Positions 1 through 4,586 of a stretch of DNA of 6,710 bases are shown in pieces. This DNA comes from an uncultured Clostridia bacterium. Its GTDB lineage: Bacteria > Bacillota > Clostridia > Christensenellales > Aristaeellaceae. Made by a program: the position numbers and the translations under genes. Each line of letters begins with the position of its first letter. Position 1 is the first letter of the stretch. The notes beneath the pieces are model-generated. The model did no database searches and was not told the origin of the DNA. It saw only the letters and a program-made list of their open reading frames with translations. Location: assembly GCA_946615495.1 (NCBI GenBank), contig CAMOHY010000123.1, positions 1-6,710 of the forward strand. Direction: 5' to 3'.

Positions 1-91
1 GCCTGACCCTTCGGGAGTCGGCGGGACGGACAATCTGCCTACGGCAGATTTCCTCTTATTATTGCCTACGGCAGATTTCCTCGTTATTATA
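1..91 (-). repeat. Family 1 modular palindromic repeat, left copy, clipped by window edge
   Basis: Read on the minus strand this begins at TATAATAACGAGG, runs through a palindromic stem (AATCTGCC, loop GTA, GGCAGATT; + strand 32-50) and enters the GC-rich tail CCGTCCCGCCGACTCCCGAA shared with the two copies at 231-309 and 310-387. The window starts inside the tail, so the end of the unit is missing. Unlike the other copies it carries a 27-bp internal duplication of its TGCCTACGGCAGATTTCCTC segment (36-55 and 63-82). No coding potential is apparent. I do not recognise the family by name. Confidence 0.8.
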
Positions 92-113
92 CCATACTTT
101 ATCCAGTCAACAA
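86..113 (-). promoter_or_regulatory. Candidate leftward sigma-A promoter in front of the left repeat copy
   Basis: On the minus strand a TATAAT -10 box (+ strand 86-91) lies 16 bp from TTGTTG (+ strand 108-113), and the -10 is extended by an upstream TG (TGGTATAAT). It would transcribe the left repeat and whatever lies off the window to the left. The same box opens every family 1 copy, so it may be part of the repeat rather than a dedicated gene promoter. Confidence 0.45.
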
Positions 114-139
114 ACAGCAAACAAAGCAAAATACCACAA

Positions 140-188
140 AAAATGTGTGCGCGAAAACATTTTCATTCCTTGATGGAATCGAAAATGT
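140..188. other. Strong hairpin with a competing alternative stem, between the divergent repeats
   Basis: ACATTTTCATTCC (157-169) pairs with GGAATCGAAAATGT (175-188) as a 13-bp stem with one bulged C and a TTGAT loop. The left strand can instead pair upstream: AAAATGT at 140-146 is complementary to ACATTTT at 157-163. The structure sits at the centre of the inverted repeat arrangement. No long T tract follows on either side, so a simple terminator is not obvious. It could be a protein-binding site or a folding switch; its function is unknown. Confidence 0.5.
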
Positions 189-198
189 AAATATTTAC
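187..198. promoter_or_regulatory. Perfect 12-bp palindrome, possible operator
   Basis: GTAAATATTTAC is a perfect palindrome immediately after the hairpin at 157-188 and about 35 bp upstream of the rightward TATAAT at 233-238. A dimeric regulator could bind here. In such AT-rich sequence a chance palindrome is also possible. Confidence 0.3.
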
Positions 199-229
199 CA
201 TTTATGTTGGATGTTTGTTGGATAAAGCA

Positions 230-238
230 TGATATAAT
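230..238 (+). promoter_or_regulatory. Candidate extended -10 element facing right
   Basis: TGATATAAT matches an extended -10 box (TGnTATAAT). Compared with the mirror-image arm at 86-113 this arm lacks 4 bp (ACTG between TTGTTG and GATAAAG). TTGTTG (215-220) is therefore only 12 bp from the -10, and no correctly spaced -35 remains. Transcription from here would place both right-hand repeats in a long structured leader of the gene at 477. Confidence 0.4.
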
Positions 239-309
239 AACGAGGCAACCGGCGCGAAGCGCGGTTGGCCGTCCCGCCGGCTCCCGAAGGGGCAGGCGGC
301 GGGCGTTAC
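231..309 (+). repeat. Family 1 modular palindromic repeat, middle copy
   Basis: This 79-bp unit has three parts. The first is the shared head GATATAATAACGAGG. The second is a copy-specific hairpin (CAACC-G-GCGC, loop GAA, GCGC-GGTTG; 246-267). The third is the shared GC-rich tail, a second hairpin with stem CCCGCCG/CGGCGGG and an inner CCC-GAA-GGG. Head TAACG and tail CGTTA are complementary, so the unit can close into a three-way junction. It abuts the next copy without a gap. Confidence 0.85.
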
Positions 310-387
310 GATATAATAACGAGGAAATTGGCCAAAGGCCAATTATCCGTCCCGCCGACTCCCGAAGGGTCAGGCGGCGGGCGTTAT
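310..387 (+). repeat. Family 1 modular palindromic repeat, right copy
   Basis: This copy is in tandem with the one ending at 309. The head is the same GATATAATAACGAGG (310-324). The variable hairpin is AATTGGCC, loop AAA, GGCCAATT (326-344). The tail hairpin is CCCGCCG (351-357) with CGGCGGG (375-381), capped by CCC-GAA-GGG (361-369). ATAACG (316-321) pairs with CGTTAT (382-387) to close the fold. The hairpin stem shares almost no sequence with the other copies, yet pairing is intact. Confidence 0.85.
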
Positions 388-404
388 ATATAAATAATTC
401 TGCA

Positions 405-435
405 TTGACGCGCGGCAATTGCGCTTCAATAATAT
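405..435 (+). promoter_or_regulatory. Possible promoter for the secreted-protein operon
   Basis: TTGACG (405-410) is a good -35. The best -10 candidate, TAATAT (430-435), lies 19 bp away, which is longer than ideal; AATAAT (428-433) would give 17 bp. This is the promoter candidate closest to the gene at 477 and would avoid transcribing the repeats. Only moderate support. Confidence 0.35.
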
Positions 436-476
436 ATCTGGCGCTCCATGAGAACGCTGAATAAGGAGGATTCCCC

Positions 477-1100
477 ATGACCAAACGTCTTCTTTCCCTG
501 GCGCTCGTTGTCATGATGGTGGCAATGCTCATTCCCGCTGTGGCTGTCGCCCAGGATGAATGGACCATGTATGTGTACACCGATAACGGCAAAAGCCTGA
601 ATGTCCGCAGGGACCCCACAACAGGCAACAATATCATCGGCAGCCTGAAGTATGGCGAAGCGGTTTCCGTCCGCATGACCTCGGCCAACGGCTGGGCCAC
701 CATCGTTTGGGCCTCCGGCGACGGCTTCGTGGCCTATGTGCAGAGCCGCTTCCTGGTTCCCTATAAGCCCGCCCCCAAGTCCAACAGCAATCAGAATCAA
801 AATAACAACGCTTCCCCCGCCGCCTCCACCACTGACGCCGCGAAGGTGCTGTCTCAGATGAACGCGGAATTCAGCGCCGGCAAAAAGGTGTCTCCCTACA
901 CCGTGATTGCCCGTCCCTCCCGCGCTTCCGGCTGGGTGAACCTGCGCTGGGCCCCCACCACCGAAGCGGAACGCATCGCCACCTGCCCCCAGGGCAAGGA
1001 ACTGACCGTGCTGGCCGAGCTGCGCACTTGGTATCAGGTGCAGGATCCCGCCACCGGCATGATCGGCTTCATCAGCCGTCAGTACGTGACCCGCAAGTAA
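477..1100 (+). CDS. Secreted protein with two SH3-like (SH3b) domains
   Basis: The 207-residue product starts with a signal peptide (KR at 3-4, hydrophobic 5-19, likely cut after AVA at 23-25), so it should be exported. Residues 30-96 form an SH3b-like domain, with the typical LNVRRDPTTGNNIIGSL stretch and GWATIVWASGDGFVAYVQSRFL. A low-complexity linker rich in Ser, Asn and Gln (about 101-119) follows. A second SH3b-like domain covers about 139-207 (WVNLRWAPTTEAERIATCP, then GFISRQYV). SH3b domains of this type usually bind cell wall or protein partners; no catalytic domain is visible. The ATG has an excellent AAGGAGGA site 6 bp upstream (463-470). The next gene starts 44 bp after the stop with no terminator between, so the two are probably an operon. 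The exact ligand is unknown. Confidence 0.9.
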   Translation: MTKRLLSLALVVMMVAMLIPAVAVAQDEWTMYVYTDNGKSLNVRRDPTTGNNIIGSLKYGEAVSVRMTSANGWATIVWASGDGFVAYVQSRFLVPYKPAPKSNSNQNQNNNASPAASTTDAAKVLSQMNAEFSAGKKVSPYTVIARPSRASGWVNLRWAPTTEAERIATCPQGKELTVLAELRTWYQVQDPATGMIGFISRQYVTRK

Positions 1101-1144
1101 CCGGCAAACCGCCTATATATCCGTAAAAAAGAGAGGAAACAACC

Positions 1145-1711
1145 ATGAAAAAATTGATTGCTATGATGCTGGCTTTGGTTCTGGCGCTGAGCTGCTGCGC
1201 CGCTGTGGCGGAAAGCGCTGAAAAAGAATTCACCGGGGAATTGACCGTGAACGGAAAGTTCACTGTAAAGTGGGTTGCGCCCGAAGGCTATTATGCGGAC
1301 CAGGTTCAGGCCGGTGACGGCGGGTTCATGATCCTGGCGCTGGTGCCGGATGAAGCAAATACCGGCAAGCCCATGATGACGGTTTCCATCGCTCCCGATG
1401 AGCTGCTTTGGGAAGTAGACCGGCTCAATGACCTGGATGACGCGGCGCTGGCCCAAATCGAAGCCACCTTCCGGGAAGAAGACGAAGTGGAAATCAGCTA
1501 CATGGAAACCGCCTATGGCACCAAGCTGATGGTCGTTAAGGAAGCCAAGGACGGCGTGGACTATGTGGACTTCTATACCATTTATCTGGGTTACGAAATT
1601 GAGCTGGTTCTCACGCAGACGGAAGCGCTGGCCGGCACCCCCATTACGGACGAGCAGATCGCCACGGTGATTCAGTTCCTGAGCGATTTGGAGTTTGTGC
1701 CAGCTGAATAA
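1145..1711 (+). CDS. Secreted protein of unknown function
   Basis: This 188-residue protein has a clear N-terminal signal sequence (KK at 2-3, hydrophobic 4-16, possible cut after AVA at 20-22). Two cysteines at 17-18 raise the question of a lipoprotein, but the preceding ALS does not make a convincing lipobox, so ordinary signal peptidase cleavage is favoured. The mature part is acidic, with alternating beta-like segments (FTVKWVAPEGYY, FMILALV, MMTVSIAP, TKLMVVKE, VDFYTIYLGYEIELVLT) and ends in a helix-like LSDLEFVPAE. I do not recognise a named family; the layout resembles small exported proteins that Clostridia encode beside SH3b proteins. A GAGAGG site lies 8 bp before the ATG. It follows the SH3b gene in a likely operon and is closed by the hairpin at 1731-1763. 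Confidence 0.85.
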   Translation: MKKLIAMMLALVLALSCCAAVAESAEKEFTGELTVNGKFTVKWVAPEGYYADQVQAGDGGFMILALVPDEANTGKPMMTVSIAPDELLWEVDRLNDLDDAALAQIEATFREEDEVEISYMETAYGTKLMVVKEAKDGVDYVDFYTIYLGYEIELVLTQTEALAGTPITDEQIATVIQFLSDLEFVPAE

Positions 1712-1730
1712 TCCTATGAATGCAAATTAC

Positions 1731-1785
1731 GCCCTGTTGCCGTTTTTTAAACGGCAATGGGGCGCTGCATTATCCTTATTTTCGG
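1731..1785 (+). terminator. Hairpin ending the two-gene secreted-protein operon
   Basis: TTGCCGTTT (1737-1745) and AAACGGCAA (1749-1757) form a 9-bp stem with a TTT loop. An outer GCCC (1731-1734) / GGGC (1760-1763) stem extends it across a short mismatch. Only a weak, interrupted T-rich stretch follows (about 1769-1783), so termination may be incomplete and some read-through into the gene at 1826 is possible. It starts 20 bp after the stop of the preceding gene. Confidence 0.6.
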
Positions 1786-1825
1786 TTATTCCAAGCCTGA
1801 ACCTCTATGAGAAAGGAACGTTCAA

Positions 1826-2755
1826 ATGAAGAAATTGCTTTGCGGCTTTCTTGCCTGCATGCTCGTGATGAGCAGCTTTCTGGTTCCCGCTCTGGCGGAC
1901 CGGATGTACCTGATCCCGGACAGCGACAAGCGCGAAGTCACCGCGGAGGAGCTGTGGGGCTGGGATTATGAATCGCTGGGCTACATCCTGAATGAAATTT
2001 TTGCCCGGCACGGCTACGTGTTTGCATCCGGCGGCAAGTATGAATACTATTTCAAGTGCATGCCCTGGTACACGCCCAATCAGGACGCCAACAACGACCG
2101 CGCCTGCTACCCCAAGCTGAACAAAACGGAATGGGCCAACGTCAACCTGGTCAAAGCCGTTCGGGAAGAAATGCGCAAGCAGAACACCCTGAACAAGGGC
2201 GCCAAATCCGTTTGGGATGGTTTTTCCACCGGTTTTGACGTGCTGCAGGGGTTTGATAACCTGCAATTTGCGCAAACCCAGAATCTGCCCGTCTATTCCG
2301 CTCCCGGCGCCGCTTCCTGGCGGGGCGCCAACGGCAAAGCCTCCATCAGCACCAACGGCGCCGTGTACGCAGCGGGCGTGGATAACGGCTGGCTGATGGT
2401 GATGTATGAAACCAACAACAAGGCCGTGCGCGTGGGCTATATCGACTGCGCCAAGGTGACGGGCAAGGTCAAGGGCGACGCCTGGGGGCGGGCTTTGTCC
2501 TTTGCCAACCTGCAGGCCGAGGTGAATGCCCCCTGCAGCCTGACGGACGACCCGGCCACCCAGAGCGCTAACGTAAAAAGCCTGAAGGCGGGCGACCAGG
2601 TAACCTACCTTTCCACCTTCTACAACTTTGCCGCCTGGGACTATGTGGAAACCAAAACGGCGGACGGCCTCACCGTGCGCGGCTTCATCCCCGCCGGATG
2701 CCTGAATTACGGCGCCGCCGAGCTGGACGAAATCGGCAATGGCGGAGAAGGCTGA
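1826..2755 (+). CDS. Secreted YARHG-domain protein with C-terminal SH3-like regions
   Basis: The 309-residue product begins with a signal peptide (KK at 2-3, hydrophobic core to about 20, likely cut after ALA at 22-24). Residues 38-113 match the YARHG domain: LGYILNEIFARHGYVF carries the diagnostic (Y/F)ARHG at 59-63, followed by YYFKCMPWYTPN and a closing helix LNKTEWANVNLVKAVREEMR. YARHG is an extracellular domain of Firmicutes thought to act at the cell wall; its biochemical role is not known. Two SH3-like stretches follow at about 147-215 and 226-297, each ending in a GYI or GFI segment. AAAGGA (1812-1817) lies 8 bp before the ATG. The gene probably has its own promoter after the hairpin at 1731-1763, but I could not identify one. 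The stop is 11 bp from family 2 repeat copy 1. Confidence 0.9.
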   Translation: MKKLLCGFLACMLVMSSFLVPALADRMYLIPDSDKREVTAEELWGWDYESLGYILNEIFARHGYVFASGGKYEYYFKCMPWYTPNQDANNDRACYPKLNKTEWANVNLVKAVREEMRKQNTLNKGAKSVWDGFSTGFDVLQGFDNLQFAQTQNLPVYSAPGAASWRGANGKASISTNGAVYAAGVDNGWLMVMYETNNKAVRVGYIDCAKVTGKVKGDAWGRALSFANLQAEVNAPCSLTDDPATQSANVKSLKAGDQVTYLSTFYNFAAWDYVETKTADGLTVRGFIPAGCLNYGAAELDEIGNGGEG

Positions 2756-2766
2756 CAGCGAATTAA

Positions 2767-2917
2767 CCCTGAGCGCACCGGCAAAGCCGGTGCTTCCGAA
2801 AAAAAGTGAAGGCTCTCTTTTTTCGGAATGCAAATTTTTCTCCTCGCGGCGTACACGCCGCCGCTGCGGATGGAAGGCTTCGCGCCTCCAACTTGCGCTT
2901 TTTTCGATGCTTTTTCC
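2767..2917 (+). repeat. Family 2 multi-hairpin intergenic repeat, copy 1, terminator-like
   Basis: This 151-bp element is homologous to 4328-4467. Its parts in order: outer strand AGCGCA (2772-2777); hairpin a, CCGGC-AAA-GCCGG; hairpin b, TTCCGAAAAAA (2794-2804) with TTTTTTCGGAA (2818-2828); the shared AATTTTTCTCC; hairpin c, GCGGCG-TACA-CGCCGC; hairpin d, TGGA(A)GG with CCTCCA (2871-2890); and the outer partner TGCGCT (2894-2899) running into a T tract. The outer stem plus T tract looks like a branched Rho-independent terminator. It sits just after the YARHG gene, in the same orientation. The family is not one I can name. Confidence 0.8.
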
Positions 2918-2942
2918 AAATAGTACTTTGCAGATAATCTGT

Positions 2943-2972
2943 GGCTATGCCGGGTGAGCGCCCGGCATAGCC
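2943..2972. other. Perfect 12-bp-stem hairpin between operons
   Basis: GGCTATGCCGGG (2943-2954) pairs perfectly with CCCGGCATAGCC (2961-2972) around a 6-base loop. No T tract follows on either strand, so it is not a standard intrinsic terminator. It could still insulate the sigma-factor operon from upstream transcription or protect RNA ends. It ends about 12 bp before the candidate -35 of that operon. Confidence 0.6.
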
Positions 2973-2984
2973 ATTCATTATTGA

Positions 2985-3014
2985 TAGACAAATCCGCGCC
3001 CTGTCTGTTATGAT
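2985..3014 (+). promoter_or_regulatory. Candidate sigma-A promoter of the sigma/anti-sigma operon
   Basis: TAGACA (2985-2990) and TATGAT (3009-3014) are 18 bp apart, and the -10 is extended by TG at 3006-3007. Each box has one mismatch to consensus. It would give a leader of roughly 80 bases before the GTG at 3102 and basal expression of the sigma operon. Confidence 0.5.
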
Positions 3015-3040
3015 AGAAAGAAAATTTTTTTCACTTTTTC

Positions 3041-3066
3041 TGTAACGAATCTTCTGTTTCTCCGTC
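3041..3066 (+). promoter_or_regulatory. Candidate ECF-type (autoregulatory) promoter
   Basis: TGTAAC (3041-3046), a 16-bp spacer and CGTC (3063-3066) match the usual ECF layout in Firmicutes: an AAC-containing -35 and a CGT(C/A) -10 about 16 bp apart. It lies directly upstream of an ECF sigma gene, giving a leader of roughly 30 bases. ECF factors commonly drive their own operon, so autoregulation is the natural reading. Recognition by this particular sigma factor is inferred. Confidence 0.6.
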
Positions 3067-3101
3067 TAAATAATGAAATCGGATGAAAGGAGGGCGGAAT
3101 C

Positions 3102-3590
3102 GTGGCCCAGGAGCCAAATGAAAAGCTGTACGAGGCTTATTACATGCGCGTTTTCTCCTACGTTATGACGCTGGCCGGAAACCGGACGCTGGCGGAGGAA
3201 ATTACCCAAGAAACCTTCTTCCGCGCTTTTTCAAGGCAAAGCGGCTTCCATGGGGAATCGGATGAAGCGACTTGGCTGTGCGCCATCGCGAAAAATCTGT
3301 TTCTGGATGAAAAGCGGCGGCAGCGCAGATGCGGGCCTCTCCCCCACGATTTGCCGGACAGCGGAAAAACCATGGAGCAAAGCGCCGTGGACCGCGACGC
3401 CTCCTTCCGCATTCATCAGGCGCTGCACGATTTGGAGGAACCGTATCGGGAAGCGTTTGAACTGAGGATTTTTGGAGAACTGAGTTTTCGGGAAATCGGA
3501 ATGATATTCGGCAAAACCGAAAACTGGGCGCGGGTCACTTATCACCGCGCCCGGCTGAAGCTGCAGGAAAGGATGGAAAAAGAGCAATGA
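3102..3590 (+). CDS. ECF-family RNA polymerase sigma factor
   Basis: This 162-residue protein has the two conserved parts of an ECF (sigma-70 group 4) factor. Region 2 spans about residues 9-76, with the core-binding stretch AEEITQETFFRAF (31-43) and the -10 recognition helix around WLCAIAKNLFLDEKRRQRR (58-76). Region 4 spans about 105-157, with LEEPYREAFELRIFGELSF and the helix-turn-helix FREIGMIFGKTENWARVTY that reads the -35. The linker (77-100) is short and there is no C-terminal extension, so length is normal. The start is GTG, chosen because AAAGGAGGG (3086-3094) lies 7 bp upstream. It overlaps the anti-sigma gene by 4 bp (ATGA), the usual way to make the two proteins together. The GKTENWARVTYHRA signature is common in clostridial ECF factors paired with zf-HC2 anti-sigma factors. 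The regulon cannot be read from this window. Confidence 0.95.
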   Translation: MAQEPNEKLYEAYYMRVFSYVMTLAGNRTLAEEITQETFFRAFSRQSGFHGESDEATWLCAIAKNLFLDEKRRQRRCGPLPHDLPDSGKTMEQSAVDRDASFRIHQALHDLEEPYREAFELRIFGELSFREIGMIFGKTENWARVTYHRARLKLQERMEKEQ

Positions 3591-4321
3591 AAAATATGGA
3601 CTGCGATGTGATCCGGGATTTGCTGCCGCTGTACGCGGATGAGGCGTGCAGCGAAAAAAGCCGCGCCTTGGTAAACGAGCATTTGCTGGACTGCGCGGAT
3701 TGCCGGGATATGCTGCACCGGCTCAAAGAAACCGAAATAGAAAGCAATCTGAAAAATGAACGGGCTTCCGTTCTCCAATACGGCATCAGGCAGTTTAAAA
3801 AGCGCACCGCCGCAGTGGGCTCGGCGGTATCCGGCGCGTTTATGATATTCCTATTGGTCTGCCTGTTTCTTTTCGGCTCTCCGCTGGATTGGATTGATAT
3901 CGTGCTGGCGTCGCTTTGCGTGGCGGCTTCCGTAAGCGTGGTGCCCATTTTTGTGAAGGAAGACAAGCTTTTCTGGATGTTCTGCGCGTTTACCGCAAGC
4001 CTGATGCTGCTTCTTGCCGTCATTTGTATCCATGGCCACGGCACATGGTTCTGGATCGCCTCCAGCGCGTCGCTGTTCGGCCTGGCGGCAGTCGGGCTGC
4101 CCTTCCTCATGAAAGCCCGGCCCATGAAAAGGCTGACCGGCAATCTCAAGCCCTGGGTGTTTGTGGCCGGGGTGGATATCGCGCTGTTTTTGAACATGAT
4201 GAACATGATCCACTCGCATGGAAAAATCACGCTCAGCACCGTCCTGTTCACGCTGGGCGTGGTCGTGGCCGTGTGGCTGGCCGTTTCCGAAATCATGCGG
4301 CGGAGCGGAAAGAAAAAATAA
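3587..4321 (+). CDS. Zinc-finger (zf-HC2) membrane anti-sigma factor
   Basis: This 244-residue protein should bind and hold the ECF sigma factor encoded just upstream. The N-terminal cytoplasmic part (about 1-45) carries the anti-sigma zinc-binding pattern H32-x3-C36-x2-C39, with Cys6 as the probable fourth ligand, in the context CDVIRDLLPLYADEACSEKS typical of clostridial zf-HC2 anti-sigma factors. A charged linker (44-74) follows, then six predicted membrane segments at about 76-97, 103-123, 128-148, 153-175, 190-208 and 216-236, ending in a basic cytoplasmic tail RRSGKKK. Many anti-sigma factors have one membrane span; six suggests the membrane part itself may sense the signal. No extracellular domain is obvious, so proteolytic release versus conformational release cannot be decided. 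The ATG overlaps the sigma stop codon; a second ATG at 3596 (Met4) is possible. Family 2 repeat copy 2 begins 6 bp after the stop. Confidence 0.92.
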   Translation: MKNMDCDVIRDLLPLYADEACSEKSRALVNEHLLDCADCRDMLHRLKETEIESNLKNERASVLQYGIRQFKKRTAAVGSAVSGAFMIFLLVCLFLFGSPLDWIDIVLASLCVAASVSVVPIFVKEDKLFWMFCAFTASLMLLLAVICIHGHGTWFWIASSASLFGLAAVGLPFLMKARPMKRLTGNLKPWVFVAGVDIALFLNMMNMIHSHGKITLSTVLFTLGVVVAVWLAVSEIMRRSGKKK

Positions 4322-4327
4322 ACGCGT

Positions 4328-4467
4328 CCCTTCCAGCGCGCCGGCAAGGCCGACGCTTCCGGGGGACAGGCTCCGCTCCAGAATTTTTCTCCCCACGGCG
4401 TTCACGCCGCAGCAGCGGATTGAAGGAATCACGCCTTCAGTCCGCGCTTTTTTTCAATGCTTTTTCC
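4328..4467 (+). repeat. Family 2 multi-hairpin intergenic repeat, copy 2, terminator-like
   Basis: This 140-bp element aligns with 2767-2917 over its whole length except the region of hairpin b, which is shorter and poorly paired here. Conserved blocks are GCCGGCAAGGCCG, AATTTTTCTCC, CGGCG-TTCA-CGCCG, and the end block CGCGCTTTTTTT then AATGCTTTTTCC. The outer stem is AGCGCG (4335-4340) with CGCGCT (4443-4448): its last pair is G-C where copy 1 has A-T. Hairpin d is TGAAGG/CCTTCA, against TGGA(A)GG/CCTCCA in copy 1. It sits directly after the anti-sigma gene and probably ends that transcript. Confidence 0.8.
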
Positions 4468-4510
4468 TTTCCTCCCACGTTTCTTTCCCGCTTGCAGCTT
4501 GGATGAAATA

Positions 4511-4539
4511 ATTATACCAAAAAGGACGGGCCTGGACAA
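4511..4539 (-). promoter_or_regulatory. Candidate leftward promoter, antisense to repeat copy 2 and the anti-sigma gene
   Basis: On the minus strand TTGTCC (+ strand 4534-4539), a 17-bp spacer and a perfect TATAAT (+ strand 4511-4516) with upstream TG (TGGTATAAT) form a strong-looking promoter. No minus-strand gene lies to its left within this window. A transcript would run through the complement of the family 2 repeat and then antisense to the 3' end of the anti-sigma gene. Confidence 0.45.
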
Positions 4540-4557
4540 TGCTTCTCTTTTTTGCTA

Positions 4558-4586
4558 TTGCCCGCGCGTCCATTTTTCAGTATAAT
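4558..4586 (+). promoter_or_regulatory. Promoter for the six-helix membrane protein gene
   Basis: TTGCCC (4558-4563), a 17-bp spacer and a perfect TATAAT (4581-4586) give a good sigma-A promoter. Transcription would begin near 4593, leaving a leader of about 40 bases before the ATG at 4636. This rules out the upstream in-frame TTG (4552) and ATG (4585) as starts. Confidence 0.65.

Noticed and set aside
231..387. CRISPR array or integron attC sites
   Set aside because: The two tandem units are contiguous repeats, with no short identical repeats separated by unique spacers and no cas gene nearby. The CGTTA ends recall attC cores, but there is no integrase, cassette structure or proper core site.
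231..387. Self-cleaving ribozyme, prompted by the three-way junction of family 1
   Set aside because: Neither strand shows the hammerhead core (CUGANGA with GAAA) or a twister-type conserved core that I could recognise.
107..703. Open frames running across the family 1 repeats (minus 107-703, plus 204-464)
   Set aside because: Their repeated Arg-rich peptides (ARRLTLRESAG-like) are just the palindromic repeat read as protein. They also overlap the well-supported gene at 477 or its leader.
1145..1210. Lipoprotein signal in the 188-residue secreted protein
   Set aside because: Cysteines at 17-18 are preceded by ALS, lacking the usual Leu at -3 and small residue at -2. A standard cleavage site AVA follows at 20-22.
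1805..2833. Long minus-strand open frame (342 codons) opposite the YARHG gene
   Set aside because: It is an antisense shadow of a gene with a signal peptide, RBS and recognisable domain. The translation is rich in Gly, Ala, Val and His with no family resemblance, and no ribosome site supports it.
3535..4347. Minus-strand open frame (270 codons) downstream of the leftward promoter at 4511-4539
   Set aside because: The product is a low-complexity Ser/Thr/Arg-rich translation opposite the membrane helices of the anti-sigma factor. No RBS or domain is seen, so if the promoter works the RNA is more likely non-coding.
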